A stretch of 64,000 nt of DNA from Myxococcales bacterium (GTDB lineage: Bacteria; Myxococcota; Myxococcia; Myxococcales; Myxococcaceae). Positions within the stretch are counted from its first letter, which is position 1, and every line of letters begins with the position of its first letter. A model generated the notes under the pieces. That model was given only the letters and a program-made list of their open reading frames with translations, had not been told where the DNA came from and searched no databases. Position numbers and translations under genes: made by a program. The stretch is from assembly GCA_016191815.1 (NCBI GenBank), contig JACPVI010000035.1, forward strand, positions 1-64,000. The letters are read 5' to 3'. This document shows positions 44,575-54,559 of the stretch, piece after piece.

Positions 44575-46056
44575 CTCGAAGAGCACCCAGAGGTCGCTCA
44601 CCAGCTCCGCCTTGGCGTCCGGGTCGTGCGCCATCGCGGCGATGAAGGGCCGGTAGGCGGGGAGCTGAGACTCGCAGAGGACGAAGCGGGCGCCGAACTG
44701 TTCCCGCACCACCGTGGAGGGCCGCGGCGGCGGGCTCCGGACGAGCTCGAACCACCGCCGGTAGAGGGCGGGGTCCTTCTTCCAGAAGAGCACCGGATCC
44801 AGCGCCACCACGAAGCGGCGGTCCGGGAGCGCCAGCATCATCTCCCCCGTCGTCAGCCAGTTGCAGGTGAAGACCTGCTCTCCGCCGGGAATCAGCGCCT
44901 GAAGCCTTTGGGCCACCTGGGGCGGGAAGTCCTCGGCGCGGCGGCTCATGTCGCTCAGAGGCCTAAGGCCGAAGAGCGCAGTGAAGGCGAGGGCCGACCC
45001 GGCGAGGGCGGGAGGAAGCCACCTGGGCGCGCGGGTGCCCAGCCCAACCGCCAGGCCTATGACGCAGAAGGGTGAGAGGTACTCCACGAACCTCGCCGAG
45101 CCGAGAGTCATCACCCCGTAGGCGAGCGCCGAAAGGCCGAAGGCAAGCGGGGCCGGCGACTGCTTGCGGCGATTCCATCCCACCACCAAGGAGGCCAGGG
45201 CGAGGGCCAAGGGAAGCGCGCCGTAGGCCAACAGGCCGGGCGGATCCGACACCAGGGAGGAGAACTCGGTGCCCAGCTCGAAGCCCTCCTTCTTGCTCCA
45301 GGCGGTGAGGAAGAGGATTTCGACGTTCTCGATCCAGGCGAAGCGGACGATGTTCGGGAAGTTCGGGTGGAGGAGCACTCCCAGGCTCGAGCCTGCCGAC
45401 ACCGCCGCCAGCGGGCGCCAGCTCGGCCTTCTCCCACAGAGGAGCTGGGCCAGCTCGGCGAGCACCGCCAGGATGAGGGCCTGGTGCCAGGCCACGTAGA
45501 AGAAGGGGTAGAGCGCCCCGGCCGCGCCCAACGGCCAGAGTCGTCTCCTCGCCGCCGCCCAGGCCACCACCATCGCCAGCGTCACCGAGGCCAAGTGGGG
45601 GCGCACCAGGCCGAGGCGCATCAGGAAATAGCCCGAGGAGGCGAGGGCGAGCAGTGCCCAGGCCCCCGGAAGCCGAGCGCCCATCGAGCGGAGCACCAGG
45701 TACAGAGTCCACAGCAGCATCGCGCCCAGCACCGTCCCCACCAATTGCGCCGCCGCCTTCCACTCCAGCGAGGTGAGCGGGACGAAGAGGAGATGGAAGG
45801 CCAATTCCTTGTCCGCGTAGTGGTCGGAGAGCCAGCTATAGGGAGTCCAAGGAAAGGCCTGGAGGATGCCGTGCTCGCGGATGAGCCGAGCCACCGCCAC
45901 GTGGTAGGCGGTGTCGGCGTCCCAGGGCACCCTGGCGTGGAGCTGCAGCGCCAGCGCCGCCAGCGAGAAGACCCCGAGCCAAACGGCGGGCCAGAGCCAG
46001 CGCGCCCTCTCCAGCGTCTTGGGCGAATCGCCGAGCGGCGGGGAGGCGGGCTGCAA
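44563..46056 (-). CDS. Polytopic membrane protein, GT-C glycosyltransferase-like
   Basis: The 497-residue protein has ten or more membrane helices and, after the first, a luminal-type acidic loop (RVPWDADTAYHVAVARLI) of the GT-C kind. The last ~110 residues are soluble and begin with a pattern seen in oligosaccharyltransferase-like proteins (IPGGEQVFTCNWLTTGEMML, RFVVALDPVLFW). It probably transfers a lipid-linked sugar or is a related sugar-lipid processing protein. It is the fourth GT-C-like or DUF2079-type membrane protein in the window. No operon partner is evident. Confidence 0.75.
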   Translation of the reverse strand: MQPASPPLGDSPKTLERARWLWPAVWLGVFSLAALALQLHARVPWDADTAYHVAVARLIREHGILQAFPWTPYSWLSDHYADKELAFHLLFVPLTSLEWKAAAQLVGTVLGAMLLWTLYLVLRSMGARLPGAWALLALASSGYFLMRLGLVRPHLASVTLAMVVAWAAARRRLWPLGAAGALYPFFYVAWHQALILAVLAELAQLLCGRRPSWRPLAAVSAGSSLGVLLHPNFPNIVRFAWIENVEILFLTAWSKKEGFELGTEFSSLVSDPPGLLAYGALPLALALASLVVGWNRRKQSPAPLAFGLSALAYGVMTLGSARFVEYLSPFCVIGLAVGLGTRAPRWLPPALAGSALAFTALFGLRPLSDMSRRAEDFPPQVAQRLQALIPGGEQVFTCNWLTTGEMMLALPDRRFVVALDPVLFWKKDPALYRRWFELVRSPPPRPSTVVREQFGARFVLCESQLPAYRPFIAAMAHDPDAKAELVSDLWVLFELSP

Positions 46057-46099
46057 GCGCGGGGCTCAAATAGGCGGCGCCGGCGGCGGAAGTCAACAG

Positions 46100-46453
46100 C
46101 TAGGCCTTCTCCGCCTCCGGGCTGGTCATCTGGGGCCGCTCCTCCGCTTCCTCCTCCAGCTCCCGCTCCAGCTCATCGCGGCTCGGCGGCTGGGTGGGAC
46201 GGGCGGTCAGGTGCTCCTCGTCGGAGAGCGGCGAGCCGGCCAGACGCTCGATGTGGTCGGGCAGGATGTCCAGCGCGTTGGGCTCTTCCTCCGCCTCCCG
46301 GAAACCCCCGGTGAGGTCGGCGCCGAACATCGAGGCCCCATCTCCCGCGGAGCCGAAGGCCGCCTCGGACGGATCCGCGTCGAAGCCGGTCAGCTCCTTC
46401 GTCTTCTCCTCGGCACCAGCGGGCAGGCGCTCGCCGACTCGGCTGCGTGGCAT
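46100..46453 (-). CDS. Small acidic protein, unknown function
   Basis: The 117-residue protein is rich in Glu, Asp, Ala and Pro, probably largely disordered, with a Glu-rich helix near the C-terminus (ELERELEEEAEERPQM). GGAG lies 7 bp before the ATG. No signal peptide or motif is seen. It follows the SanA/DUF218 gene by 96 bp and may share its transcript. Confidence 0.6.
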   Translation of the reverse strand: MPRSRVGERLPAGAEEKTKELTGFDADPSEAAFGSAGDGASMFGADLTGGFREAEEEPNALDILPDHIERLAGSPLSDEEHLTARPTQPPSRDELERELEEEAEERPQMTSPEAEKA

Positions 46454-46549
46454 CTCGATGCTCCTTCGAGGAAGAAGATGCAGTCGGCGGGGCCGCCTCG
46501 CCACTCGAAGCTCAGGGCGGGGCCAGCCTGGAGAGGCTTCGGCCAAAGC

Positions 46550-47146
46550 TCAAGGGCTCCACAGCACCATCCAGAGCGCGAGAGGCCTGGAGACGAATTC
46601 GCGGAGCTCGTACGAGTGCCCCCCGCTTCTGCCCTGGTCCGCCGAGACGCCGTGCGCGTCGATGCCCACCGAGTTGGCGATGAAGAGCGCCCTGGGCAGG
46701 TGGAAGGATTGAGTCACCAGAATCGCTCGCTCCACCCCGAACACCGCCCGGGCCCGGTAGCAGCTCTCGTAGGTGGAGAGGCCGGCCAGGTCCTCCACCA
46801 CCGCCGAGCCGTCCACTCCTCGCCCCAGCGCGTAGCGGCGCATCGCTCCCGTCTCGTCGTGGTAGCGGTCCGAGTTGTCCCCCGAGAGCAGTAGCTTCTC
46901 CACCTTCCCCGCCCGGTAGAGCGAGATCGCCGCGTCCATCCGCTCCGCCAAGACCGGGGAGAGCGCCCCGTTCGGGCCCAGCCCGGCGCCGAACACCAAG
47001 GCCACCGGGGCCGAGGGAGCCTCCTCCGCGGTAGCGATGCGCTCCTGGTAGCGCCGCCCGACGAAGGTGGAAGTCCCCAAGAAGGCGAGCGGCGCCGCAA
47101 GCAGCCCCCCGAGTGCCCAGGCCGTCCATCGCTTCCAGCGCCGCAT
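46550..47146 (-). CDS. SanA/DUF218-family membrane-anchored protein
   Basis: The 198-residue protein has one N-terminal membrane helix (WALGGLLAAPLAFLGTS) and a DUF218 domain: ALVFGAGLGPNGALSPVLAERMDAAISLY, KLLLSGDNS, STYESCYRARAVF and VTQSFHLPRALFIA. E. coli SanA maintains the envelope barrier; others in the family relate to periodic peptidoglycan or polysaccharide steps, with an unknown chemical reaction. GGAGAGG lies immediately before the ATG. It is divergent from atpG. Confidence 0.88.
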   Translation of the reverse strand: MRRWKRWTAWALGGLLAAPLAFLGTSTFVGRRYQERIATAEEAPSAPVALVFGAGLGPNGALSPVLAERMDAAISLYRAGKVEKLLLSGDNSDRYHDETGAMRRYALGRGVDGSAVVEDLAGLSTYESCYRARAVFGVERAILVTQSFHLPRALFIANSVGIDAHGVSADQGRSGGHSYELREFVSRPLALWMVLWSP

Positions 47147-47240
47147 CCTCTCCGATTGTGGTTCGAACCGGGCGGCGGCGAAAGGGGCAGCGCCAGGCGA
47201 TTGACCCCCACATGACCGGTGGCTAGGGTGCGCGCCCGCC

Positions 47241-48122
47241 ATGGCCTCCCTCCGGGACATCCGAAAGCGCATCCGCTCGGTGAAGAGCACCCAGCAAATC
47301 ACCAAGGCGATGAAGATGGTCGCCGCCGCCAAGCTCCGGAAGGCTCAGGACGCCATCCTGGCGGCGCGCCCCTACGCCCAGATGCTGGACTTGATGATCT
47401 CCGAGCTGGTGGCCCGCTCCGAGGCAGTGGCCCACCCGCTTTTGGTCTCCCGCCCGCCCAAGGTGGCCGAGCTGGTGGTGCTCACCTCGGATCGCGGCCT
47501 CGCCGGCGGCTTCAACTCCAACGTCATCCGCCGCGCCAGCCGCTTCCTCTTCGAGAACGCCAAGACCTACGAGAAGGTGTTCCTCTCCACCATCGGGCGG
47601 AAGGGCCACGACTACTTCAAGAAGCGGCCGGTGCAGCTGCGCAAGGACTTCGCCGGATTGTTCGCCAAGGTGAGCTACCGCACCGCCGCCGACCTCGCCC
47701 AGGAGCTCTCCGCCCGCTACGTGGCTGGCGAGCTGGACGCGGTGTTCCTGGTCTACAACGAGTTCGTCTCCGCCATCACCCAGACGGTGAGCCTGGTGCA
47801 ACTGCTTCCCTTCCAAGGCCCTCTGGGCGCTCCCGCAAAGGCCGGCAAGGCCGAGCCCTCGCCGGTGGACTTCAAGTACGAGCCCGCCCGCCCGGAGGTG
47901 CTCGACCGGCTGCTCCCCCAGGCGCTGGCGGTGAAGCTCTACCGGGCGCTGTTGGAGTCGGTGGCCTCCGAGCAGGGCGCCCGCATGAGCGCGATGGAGA
48001 ACGCCACCAGCAACGCGGCGGAGATGATCTCCAACCTCACCCTCTTCTACAACCGCACCCGCCAGGCGGTCATCACCAAGGAGCTGATGGAGATTGTCTC
48101 CGGCGCCGAGGCTTTGAAGTAG
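47241..48122 (+). CDS. atpG: ATP synthase F1 gamma subunit
   Basis: The 293-residue protein begins [20 protein letters not shown], the standard gamma-subunit start, and ends with the matching C-terminal coiled helix ([29 protein letters not shown]). The gamma subunit is the rotating shaft of F1. The atpH and atpA genes that normally precede it are absent; instead an oppositely oriented DUF218 gene lies upstream. A short insert at ~195-210 ([18 protein letters not shown]) is specific-looking. A response regulator gene separates it from atpD. Confidence 0.97.
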   Translation: MASLRDIRKRIRSVKSTQQITKAMKMVAAAKLRKAQDAILAARPYAQMLDLMISELVARSEAVAHPLLVSRPPKVAELVVLTSDRGLAGGFNSNVIRRASRFLFENAKTYEKVFLSTIGRKGHDYFKKRPVQLRKDFAGLFAKVSYRTAADLAQELSARYVAGELDAVFLVYNEFVSAITQTVSLVQLLPFQGPLGAPAKAGKAEPSPVDFKYEPARPEVLDRLLPQALAVKLYRALLESVASEQGARMSAMENATSNAAEMISNLTLFYNRTRQAVITKELMEIVSGAEALK

Positions 48123-48288
48123 TCCTCCGGCAGGCGCTCCAAAGGCGCCGCCTCGCTCGGCACTCCGAAGCGCTCCGCCCCGCGCACCACCCGGGTCGAA
48201 AAAGGTTGCTGCGGACGGTACAATGGCGCCCGTATTCGGATGGTTGCGGGGGGCTCAGTGCCCGGCGCGCGCTCGGGCTGGAGGAGAA

Positions 48289-48714
48289 ATGGCGGAGGCG
48301 GCCCCGCTCATCCTCATCTCCGACGACGACCCGGTGTTGCGGGCGATCCTGGGCGACCAGTTCCAGGCGGCTGGCTTTCGAGTCTTGGAGGACGGCCAGG
48401 CGGAGGTGGTGAAGGTGGCCTCCGAGGCTCGGCCGGACCTCATCCTGCTCGACGTGGTGCAGAAGGTGGAGGGCCTAAAGCTGCTCACCTCTCTCAAGGA
48501 GCATCCGGCCACCCGCCAGGTGCCGGTGGTGATGATCACCGCCTGGCCGGACGAAGGGCAGATGCGCTTCTGCCTTAAGGCAGGCGCCACCAGCTACACC
48601 CGAAAGCCGCTCTCCGAAGGGGACGTGATGCGCTTTGCCCGGATGGCGGTGGAGTCTCACCGCCGGAGGGCCTGCCGGGAGGGGACCAGGCTCGAGCGGC
48701 TCTCCTGCGCCTAG
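48289..48714 (+). CDS. Single-domain response regulator
   Basis: The 141-residue protein is one receiver domain with all active-site residues: the acidic pair near Asp12-Asp14, phospho-acceptor Asp55 (ILLDVV), Thr84 and Lys106 (TRKP). No output domain is present, so it would act by protein contact or in a phosphorelay. GAGGAG lies 5 bp before the ATG. It lies between atpG and atpD on the same strand, 166 bp from atpG and 76 bp from atpD; whether this is a coincidence or links signalling to ATP synthase is unknown. Confidence 0.92.
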   Translation: MAEAAPLILISDDDPVLRAILGDQFQAAGFRVLEDGQAEVVKVASEARPDLILLDVVQKVEGLKLLTSLKEHPATRQVPVVMITAWPDEGQMRFCLKAGATSYTRKPLSEGDVMRFARMAVESHRRRACREGTRLERLSCA

Positions 48715-48751
48715 CCTGCTCCCGCTTGACCCCCCCACCCTCGGTGGCTAG

Positions 48752-50233
<1,482 letters not shown>

Positions 50234-50246
50234 GCCGGAGGGCGCC

Positions 50247-50804
50247 TTGCGCGGGACGAGCTTCGCCTTCCTCATCTGCTCCTCGCTGGTTGCGGCGAGC
50301 GCCTCTGCCGAGCCCAAGCAGGGCAAGGAGCAGGCCTCCGCCGACGGCAGCTACTCCATCCGGCTCACCCAGCTTTCGGAGGGCGCCTGCACCCTGGAGG
50401 TGAGGAAGGGCTCCCAGGTGGTCTGGAGCCTGGAGCGGTGCCTGGGCACGGTGGACGACCTCTTCTTCGTCTCCAATTCCGGGGAGCGGTTCTGGCTCCT
50501 TCGCACCATCCCCCAGAAGCCTCCGGAGAAGCGCTCCAAGTCGAAGAAGCCCCGGCCGCCGGCGTGGACCCTCACCGAGGTGGCCGTGCTCTACGACCGC
50601 GAGGGGAACGCGCTGGAGCGAAAGCAACTGGGCGAGCTTCTGCCGGCGCGGCTGCGCGAGGAGGTGCGGCACCTCGAGCGCCACTTCAAGTGGATGGAGG
50701 GGGTCCTGGGGGTGCCCGGGAAGATGCCCAGGGTGAACGACCTGAACCAGGTGGAGCTGGAGACGGTGGGCACCAAGTCGGTGAAGTTGCCCTTCAGGGA
50801 CTGA
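50247..50804 (+). CDS. Exported protein of unknown function between atpD and atpC
   Basis: The 185-residue protein has a signal peptide (MRGTSFAFLICSSLVAASASA). The mature part is beta-rich in the first half (YSIRLTQLSEGACTLEV, VVWSLERCLGTVDDLFFVSN), with a basic linker and helical C-terminal half. Two Cys (in ACTLEV and ERCLG) could form a disulfide. It starts with TTG, preceded by GGAGGG, 13 bp after atpD, and ends 20 bp before atpC, so it is co-transcribed with them. No family assigned; a link to ATP synthase is positional only. Confidence 0.8.
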   Translation: MRGTSFAFLICSSLVAASASAEPKQGKEQASADGSYSIRLTQLSEGACTLEVRKGSQVVWSLERCLGTVDDLFFVSNSGERFWLLRTIPQKPPEKRSKSKKPRPPAWTLTEVAVLYDREGNALERKQLGELLPARLREEVRHLERHFKWMEGVLGVPGKMPRVNDLNQVELETVGTKSVKLPFRD

Positions 50805-50824
50805 CAGACGATTCGAGGAGCGCC

Positions 50825-51229
50825 ATGGCCAAGCTGTCGGTGGAAATCGTCACCCCGGAGCGAAGGGTGCTCTCGGTCCAGGCCGAGGAGGCGGTTGTCC
50901 CGGGCTACCACGGCCTGTTCGGCGTGCGGCCGGGGCACACTCCTTTCCTCTCCCTGATGGAGCCGGGCACCCTCACCTTGCGCGACGGCGGGAGCAGCCA
51001 GTCGTTCTTCGTCTCCGGCGGCTTCGCCGAGGTGAGCCGGGACAAGGTGTTGGTGTTGGCAGAGTCGGCCGAGCCTATCTCCGCCATCGACGTGGCCGCC
51101 GCCAAGTCCCGGCTGGAGGAGGCGCAAAAGAAGCTCAAGGGCCTCGCCGCGGAGGACGCCCGCTTCGAGGTGGAGACCGCCGCCGTCAAGCGCGAGGCGG
51201 CGCGCATCGCCGCGGCGGGGCGAAGGTAG
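50825..51229 (+). CDS. atpC: ATP synthase F1 epsilon subunit
   Basis: The 134-residue protein begins MAKLSVEIVTPERRVLSVQA and contains the beta-sandwich signature GYHGLFGVRPGHTPFLSLM and VSGGFAEVSRDKVLVLAE, followed by the regulatory helical hairpin (EAQKKLKGLAAEDARFEVETAA). Epsilon inhibits ATP hydrolysis. GAGGAG lies 4 bp before the ATG. It ends the ATP synthase part of the window; the next gene follows by 1 bp. Confidence 0.96.
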   Translation: MAKLSVEIVTPERRVLSVQAEEAVVPGYHGLFGVRPGHTPFLSLMEPGTLTLRDGGSSQSFFVSGGFAEVSRDKVLVLAESAEPISAIDVAAAKSRLEEAQKKLKGLAAEDARFEVETAAVKREAARIAAAGRR

Positions 51230-51230
51230 G

Positions 51231-51476
51231 GTGAAGCCCTCTTTCGAGCTGTTCCACCTCATCGCCGATTCGGGGAGCGCCCGGGTGCGGCGGCGGGTGG
51301 TGGAGCTGGGGCTGGAATCGCGCCTGCGCTTCCGCAACGTCGGCTTCGAAGAGGCGCAGCAAGCGCTCGAGGACAGAGGCGGAAAGGGCGTGCCCGCTCT
51401 GTGGGACGGGGAGCGGCTCTTGGAAGGGCCCGATGCGGTCATCGAACGGCTGGAGTCTTTGGCGCGCCGGAGCTGA
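51231..51476 (+). CDS. Small thioredoxin-fold-like protein
   Basis: The 81-residue protein resembles the N-terminal thioredoxin-fold half of glutaredoxins or glutathione transferases (FELFHLIADSGSARVRRRVVE, then GVPALWDGERLLEGPDAVIERL), but has no CxxC or active-site Cys. It starts with GTG directly after the stop of atpC. A redox role is unlikely without Cys; a binding or regulatory role is possible. It is co-transcribed with atpC by position. Confidence 0.65.
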   Translation: MKPSFELFHLIADSGSARVRRRVVELGLESRLRFRNVGFEEAQQALEDRGGKGVPALWDGERLLEGPDAVIERLESLARRS

Positions 51477-51550
51477 GCCGCGCGCGGGAGTCAGCTCCAG
51501 CGGAAGCACCTTTCGGTCTTTCGTGCGAACGCGTAATTTGCGCGCCCCCG

Positions 51551-52582
51551 ATGCCGCTCACGCCCTCTGAAATCCAGGATCGCTTCCGAGCGAGCATCCT
51601 CGGGTTCGCGGTGGGAGACGCGCTGGGGTTTCCGCTGCGGGGCGTGCCCGCCTCCAGCCTCTCCCGGTTGCCTGCTTTGGCGGAGGACTTCGCCCCCAGG
51701 CCGCGCGGCCGCTTCGCCAAGGGGCAATTCACCGACGACACCCAGCTCTTGCTCGCCGCGGCGGAGAGCGTGGCCCAGGAGCGCCGCATCGAGGGGCGCT
51801 CGGTGGCCGCCCACTTCGCCTGGCTCTGGCAGGAGGGAGTGGTCCTCCACCCGCCCCCGAGGCTGTCGGAGACCGCCGAGCGGCTCTTGCGCGGCGCTCC
51901 GTGGATGAGCGCGGGAGCGCCGATGGGCGCGAAGGACCCCGCCGTCCTCTCCCGCTCGGTGGTGGCCGGCCTTTGGCATCACGCCCGCCCGGCCCGGCTG
52001 CCCCACGATGCGGCAGTGCTGGCGGTCATCACCCACAAGGACCCCACCTGCGCCGCCGCCTCGGCGGCGATGGCCAAGGCGGTGTCGTTGGGGCTCTCGG
52101 GCGAGCAGCTGGCGCCGGCCGACTTTTGCCAGCGGCTTTCGGCAGCCGCCTCGGAGAGCGACCTCGGGCTGGCCGAGGAGCTGCGCTACCTCCCGCGGGT
52201 GCTGGGGTGGGAAGTGGAGCGGGCGCTGGCGCAGCTCCGCAAGGTGGGAGTCCCCGCTTCGGAGCTGCACGAGACCGACGGGCTGCCGGCGCACGTGGTG
52301 CCGGTGCTGCTCACCGGACTGTACGCCGCGCTCAAGGTGCCGCACGATTTCCGCGAAGCGCTCACCTTGGTGCTCCGCTGCGGAGGGGAGGCCGACGTGG
52401 CCGCCGCCTGCAGCGGTGCGGTGCTCGGCTCGCAGCTCGGCTCCGACGCCATCCCGGCGAGGCTAAGGCGCAATGTGCTCTATGCGGACCATCTGGTGCG
52501 GACGTCCGACCGGCTCTTCCATGCCCTCAACGGGGCGCCCGCCGAGGTGGCTGCCCAGGTGGGCGTGCGGCGGCGAGGGTAG
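51551..52582 (+). CDS. ADP-ribosylglycohydrolase family protein
   Basis: The 343-residue protein has the DraG/ARH metal-binding motifs GFAVGDALGFPL, FTDDTQLLLA and GGEADVAAACSGAVLGS, which bind two divalent metals and contact ADP-ribose. Such enzymes remove ADP-ribose from proteins or nucleic acids, or break down O-acetyl-ADP-ribose. No ADP-ribosyltransferase partner is encoded nearby. It is the only gene between the thioredoxin-fold gene and a Ser/Thr kinase gene in the same direction; separate transcription is likely. Confidence 0.92.
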   Translation: MPLTPSEIQDRFRASILGFAVGDALGFPLRGVPASSLSRLPALAEDFAPRPRGRFAKGQFTDDTQLLLAAAESVAQERRIEGRSVAAHFAWLWQEGVVLHPPPRLSETAERLLRGAPWMSAGAPMGAKDPAVLSRSVVAGLWHHARPARLPHDAAVLAVITHKDPTCAAASAAMAKAVSLGLSGEQLAPADFCQRLSAAASESDLGLAEELRYLPRVLGWEVERALAQLRKVGVPASELHETDGLPAHVVPVLLTGLYAALKVPHDFREALTLVLRCGGEADVAAACSGAVLGSQLGSDAIPARLRRNVLYADHLVRTSDRLFHALNGAPAEVAAQVGVRRRG

Positions 52583-52587
52583 CCCTC

Positions 52588-53766
52588 ATGACTCATACGA
52601 CTCGATTGACGGTCGGTGCACCCGGCCTGCATCATCGGCCGGTGTCCAGTAAGCCGACGGGGCCGGTGAGCCCTTGCGAGGATTGTGGGGCGACACACGG
52701 GCAGGTCGAGTCACCAGCCGGGCCGCTGCCGGAGTCTTGGCCGGCGGAGGTGTGGGCGGTGAAGCCATCCGCCGCGCAGGAAGAGAAGCCGCCGGCGGCG
52801 CAGGCGCAGCCATCCGCCGCGCAGGAGGCGCAGCCCCCGAACCAGGAGGCGAAGCCGCCCGCCTCGTCCCCGCTGTGGGATACCTTCGAGCCGACGCTGG
52901 TGCCGGTCAGCCGCCCGGACCACGCGTTGGATCCACACCTCGGCCAGACCTACGGCGGCTATCAACTCCTCAGGCTGATCGGCACCGGGAGCTTTTCCCG
53001 GGTTTACCTCGCGGAGCACGTGGTTCAGGGCACCCGGGCGGCGGTGAAGCTCGCCGAGCAGACGGTGATGAGCGCTCCCGCCTTGCTCCAGCGCTTCCTC
53101 GGCGAGGCCCGCACCGCCAAGGCAGTGCAGCACCCGAACATCGTCCGCATCTTCGAGATCAGCCTCCACGAGGGATGCCAGCCCTACTTCGTGATGGAGT
53201 ACCTGGACGGCGAGACCCTGGAGGCCGCCTGCGCCCGCGGGCCGATGAAGACCGAACAGATTTCACGCATCGGCCTCCAGCTCTGCTCGGGCCTCGCCGC
53301 GGCACACCTGGCGGGCATCGTTCACCGTGACCTCAAGCCAGAGAACATCTTCCTCATCCATGACGGCGAACGGCTGGTGGTGAAGATCGTCGACTTCGGA
53401 ATCGCCCGCCGCGAGCAGCTCGACGAGGACGAGGTGCGCACGGTCGCCGGCACCGTCCTGGGCACCCCGCTCTACATGTCGCCCGAGCAGGCGTCCGGGC
53501 TCTCCGTCGATGGCCGCAGCGACATCTACTCGGTGGGCGTCATCCTCTTCCAGATGGCGACCGGCCGGCTGCCCTTCCAGCATGACTCCTTGGGCGAGAT
53601 GTTCCACGCGCACGCGAACACTCCACCCCCGCCGCCCCGCTCGGTGAACCCCACGGTGCATGGAGAGCTGGAGGCGATCATCCTCAAGTGCCTGGAGAAG
53701 AAACCCGACGACCGCTACCGCACCATGGCGGACCTCGGCCGGGCTCTCGCGGCGCTGCTCGAATGA
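52588..53766 (+). CDS. Soluble Ser/Thr protein kinase
   Basis: The 392-residue protein has a Pro/Ala/Gln-rich N-terminal region (~1-105) with a Cys pair (CEDC) and a complete kinase domain (~120-392): GTGSFSRVYLA loop, AAVKLAE Lys, HRDLKPENIF, DFGIARR, GTPLYMSPEQ. No membrane helix follows and the protein ends with the domain, so it is cytoplasmic. N-terminal repeats of PSAAQE/PPAAQ type form a flexible region. It starts 5 bp after the ADP-ribosylglycohydrolase, so the two may be co-transcribed. Confidence 0.9.
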   Translation: MTHTTRLTVGAPGLHHRPVSSKPTGPVSPCEDCGATHGQVESPAGPLPESWPAEVWAVKPSAAQEEKPPAAQAQPSAAQEAQPPNQEAKPPASSPLWDTFEPTLVPVSRPDHALDPHLGQTYGGYQLLRLIGTGSFSRVYLAEHVVQGTRAAVKLAEQTVMSAPALLQRFLGEARTAKAVQHPNIVRIFEISLHEGCQPYFVMEYLDGETLEAACARGPMKTEQISRIGLQLCSGLAAAHLAGIVHRDLKPENIFLIHDGERLVVKIVDFGIARREQLDEDEVRTVAGTVLGTPLYMSPEQASGLSVDGRSDIYSVGVILFQMATGRLPFQHDSLGEMFHAHANTPPPPPRSVNPTVHGELEAIILKCLEKKPDDRYRTMADLGRALAALLE

Positions 53767-53903
53767 GGCCTTCCGGGCCCTGAGGCCGTCGGGGAGCGGA
53801 CGGAACTGCCTCGCCAAGCGAACGGCGCTGAACGGTTCCCCTCCTCGGAGCGTACCGCCGGGGCGGGCGGCGATTAGCTTGCCCGCGGTCTCGGCGGTGC
53901 CCC

Positions 53904-54554
53904 ATGGGAGCCCTCTTCCCTCGCTGGACGAATAGCTTTTCGCGGGCCGCCGGCGCGGTGGTGCTGGCGACTCCGGCCGCGGCCATCGCCGGCTTGATGC
54001 TCTACGTGCGCAGCCCGCTCAACACCGGCGAGCGAAACCCGGTGGGCCAGCCGGTGCAGTTCGACCACCGGCACCACACCGCCGACGAGGGCATCGACTG
54101 CCGCTACTGCCACTCCACTGCCGAGACCTCTCCCCACGCCGGCCTTCCCAGCACCGCCACCTGCATGGGCTGCCACGCCCAGCTCTGGAACAAGAGCCCC
54201 AAGCTGGAGCCGGTGCGGGCGGCCTACTTCAGCGGGCAGGCGATCCGCTGGAACCGGGTCCACGACCTGCCTGACCACGTGTACTTCAACCACTCCATCC
54301 ACCTCGCCAAGGGAGTGGGCTGCGCGGTCTGCCACGGAAGGGTGGATCAGATGGCCCAGGTCCAGCAGGCGGTGTCCAACCAGATGGCCTTCTGCCTGGA
54401 GTGCCACCGCAATCCTGCGCCCTACCTCCGGCCCCCGGAGAAAGTGGCGGAGATGGACTGGCAACCGAACCGCGACCCGGAGGAGCTGGGCCGGGAGCTG
54501 ATGCAGAAGCTCGACGTGCGCGCGCGGACGAGCTGCACCGCTTGCCACCGGTGA
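53904..54554 (+). CDS. actA: Alternative complex III subunit ActA, pentaheme cytochrome c
   Basis: The 216-residue protein has one N-terminal membrane helix (~17-34) and five CxxCH heme c sites: 66-70, 87-91, 140-144, 164-168 and 211-215. Several spaced His residues (FDHRHHT, FNHSIH) can serve as distal ligands. ActA takes electrons out of the Act iron-sulfur/quinol module and passes them on. It heads the act-cox operon, which continues without gaps; the next gene begins 5 bp after its stop. Confidence 0.96.
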   Translation: MGALFPRWTNSFSRAAGAVVLATPAAAIAGLMLYVRSPLNTGERNPVGQPVQFDHRHHTADEGIDCRYCHSTAETSPHAGLPSTATCMGCHAQLWNKSPKLEPVRAAYFSGQAIRWNRVHDLPDHVYFNHSIHLAKGVGCAVCHGRVDQMAQVQQAVSNQMAFCLECHRNPAPYLRPPEKVAEMDWQPNRDPEELGRELMQKLDVRARTSCTACHR

Positions 54555-54559
54555 CACCG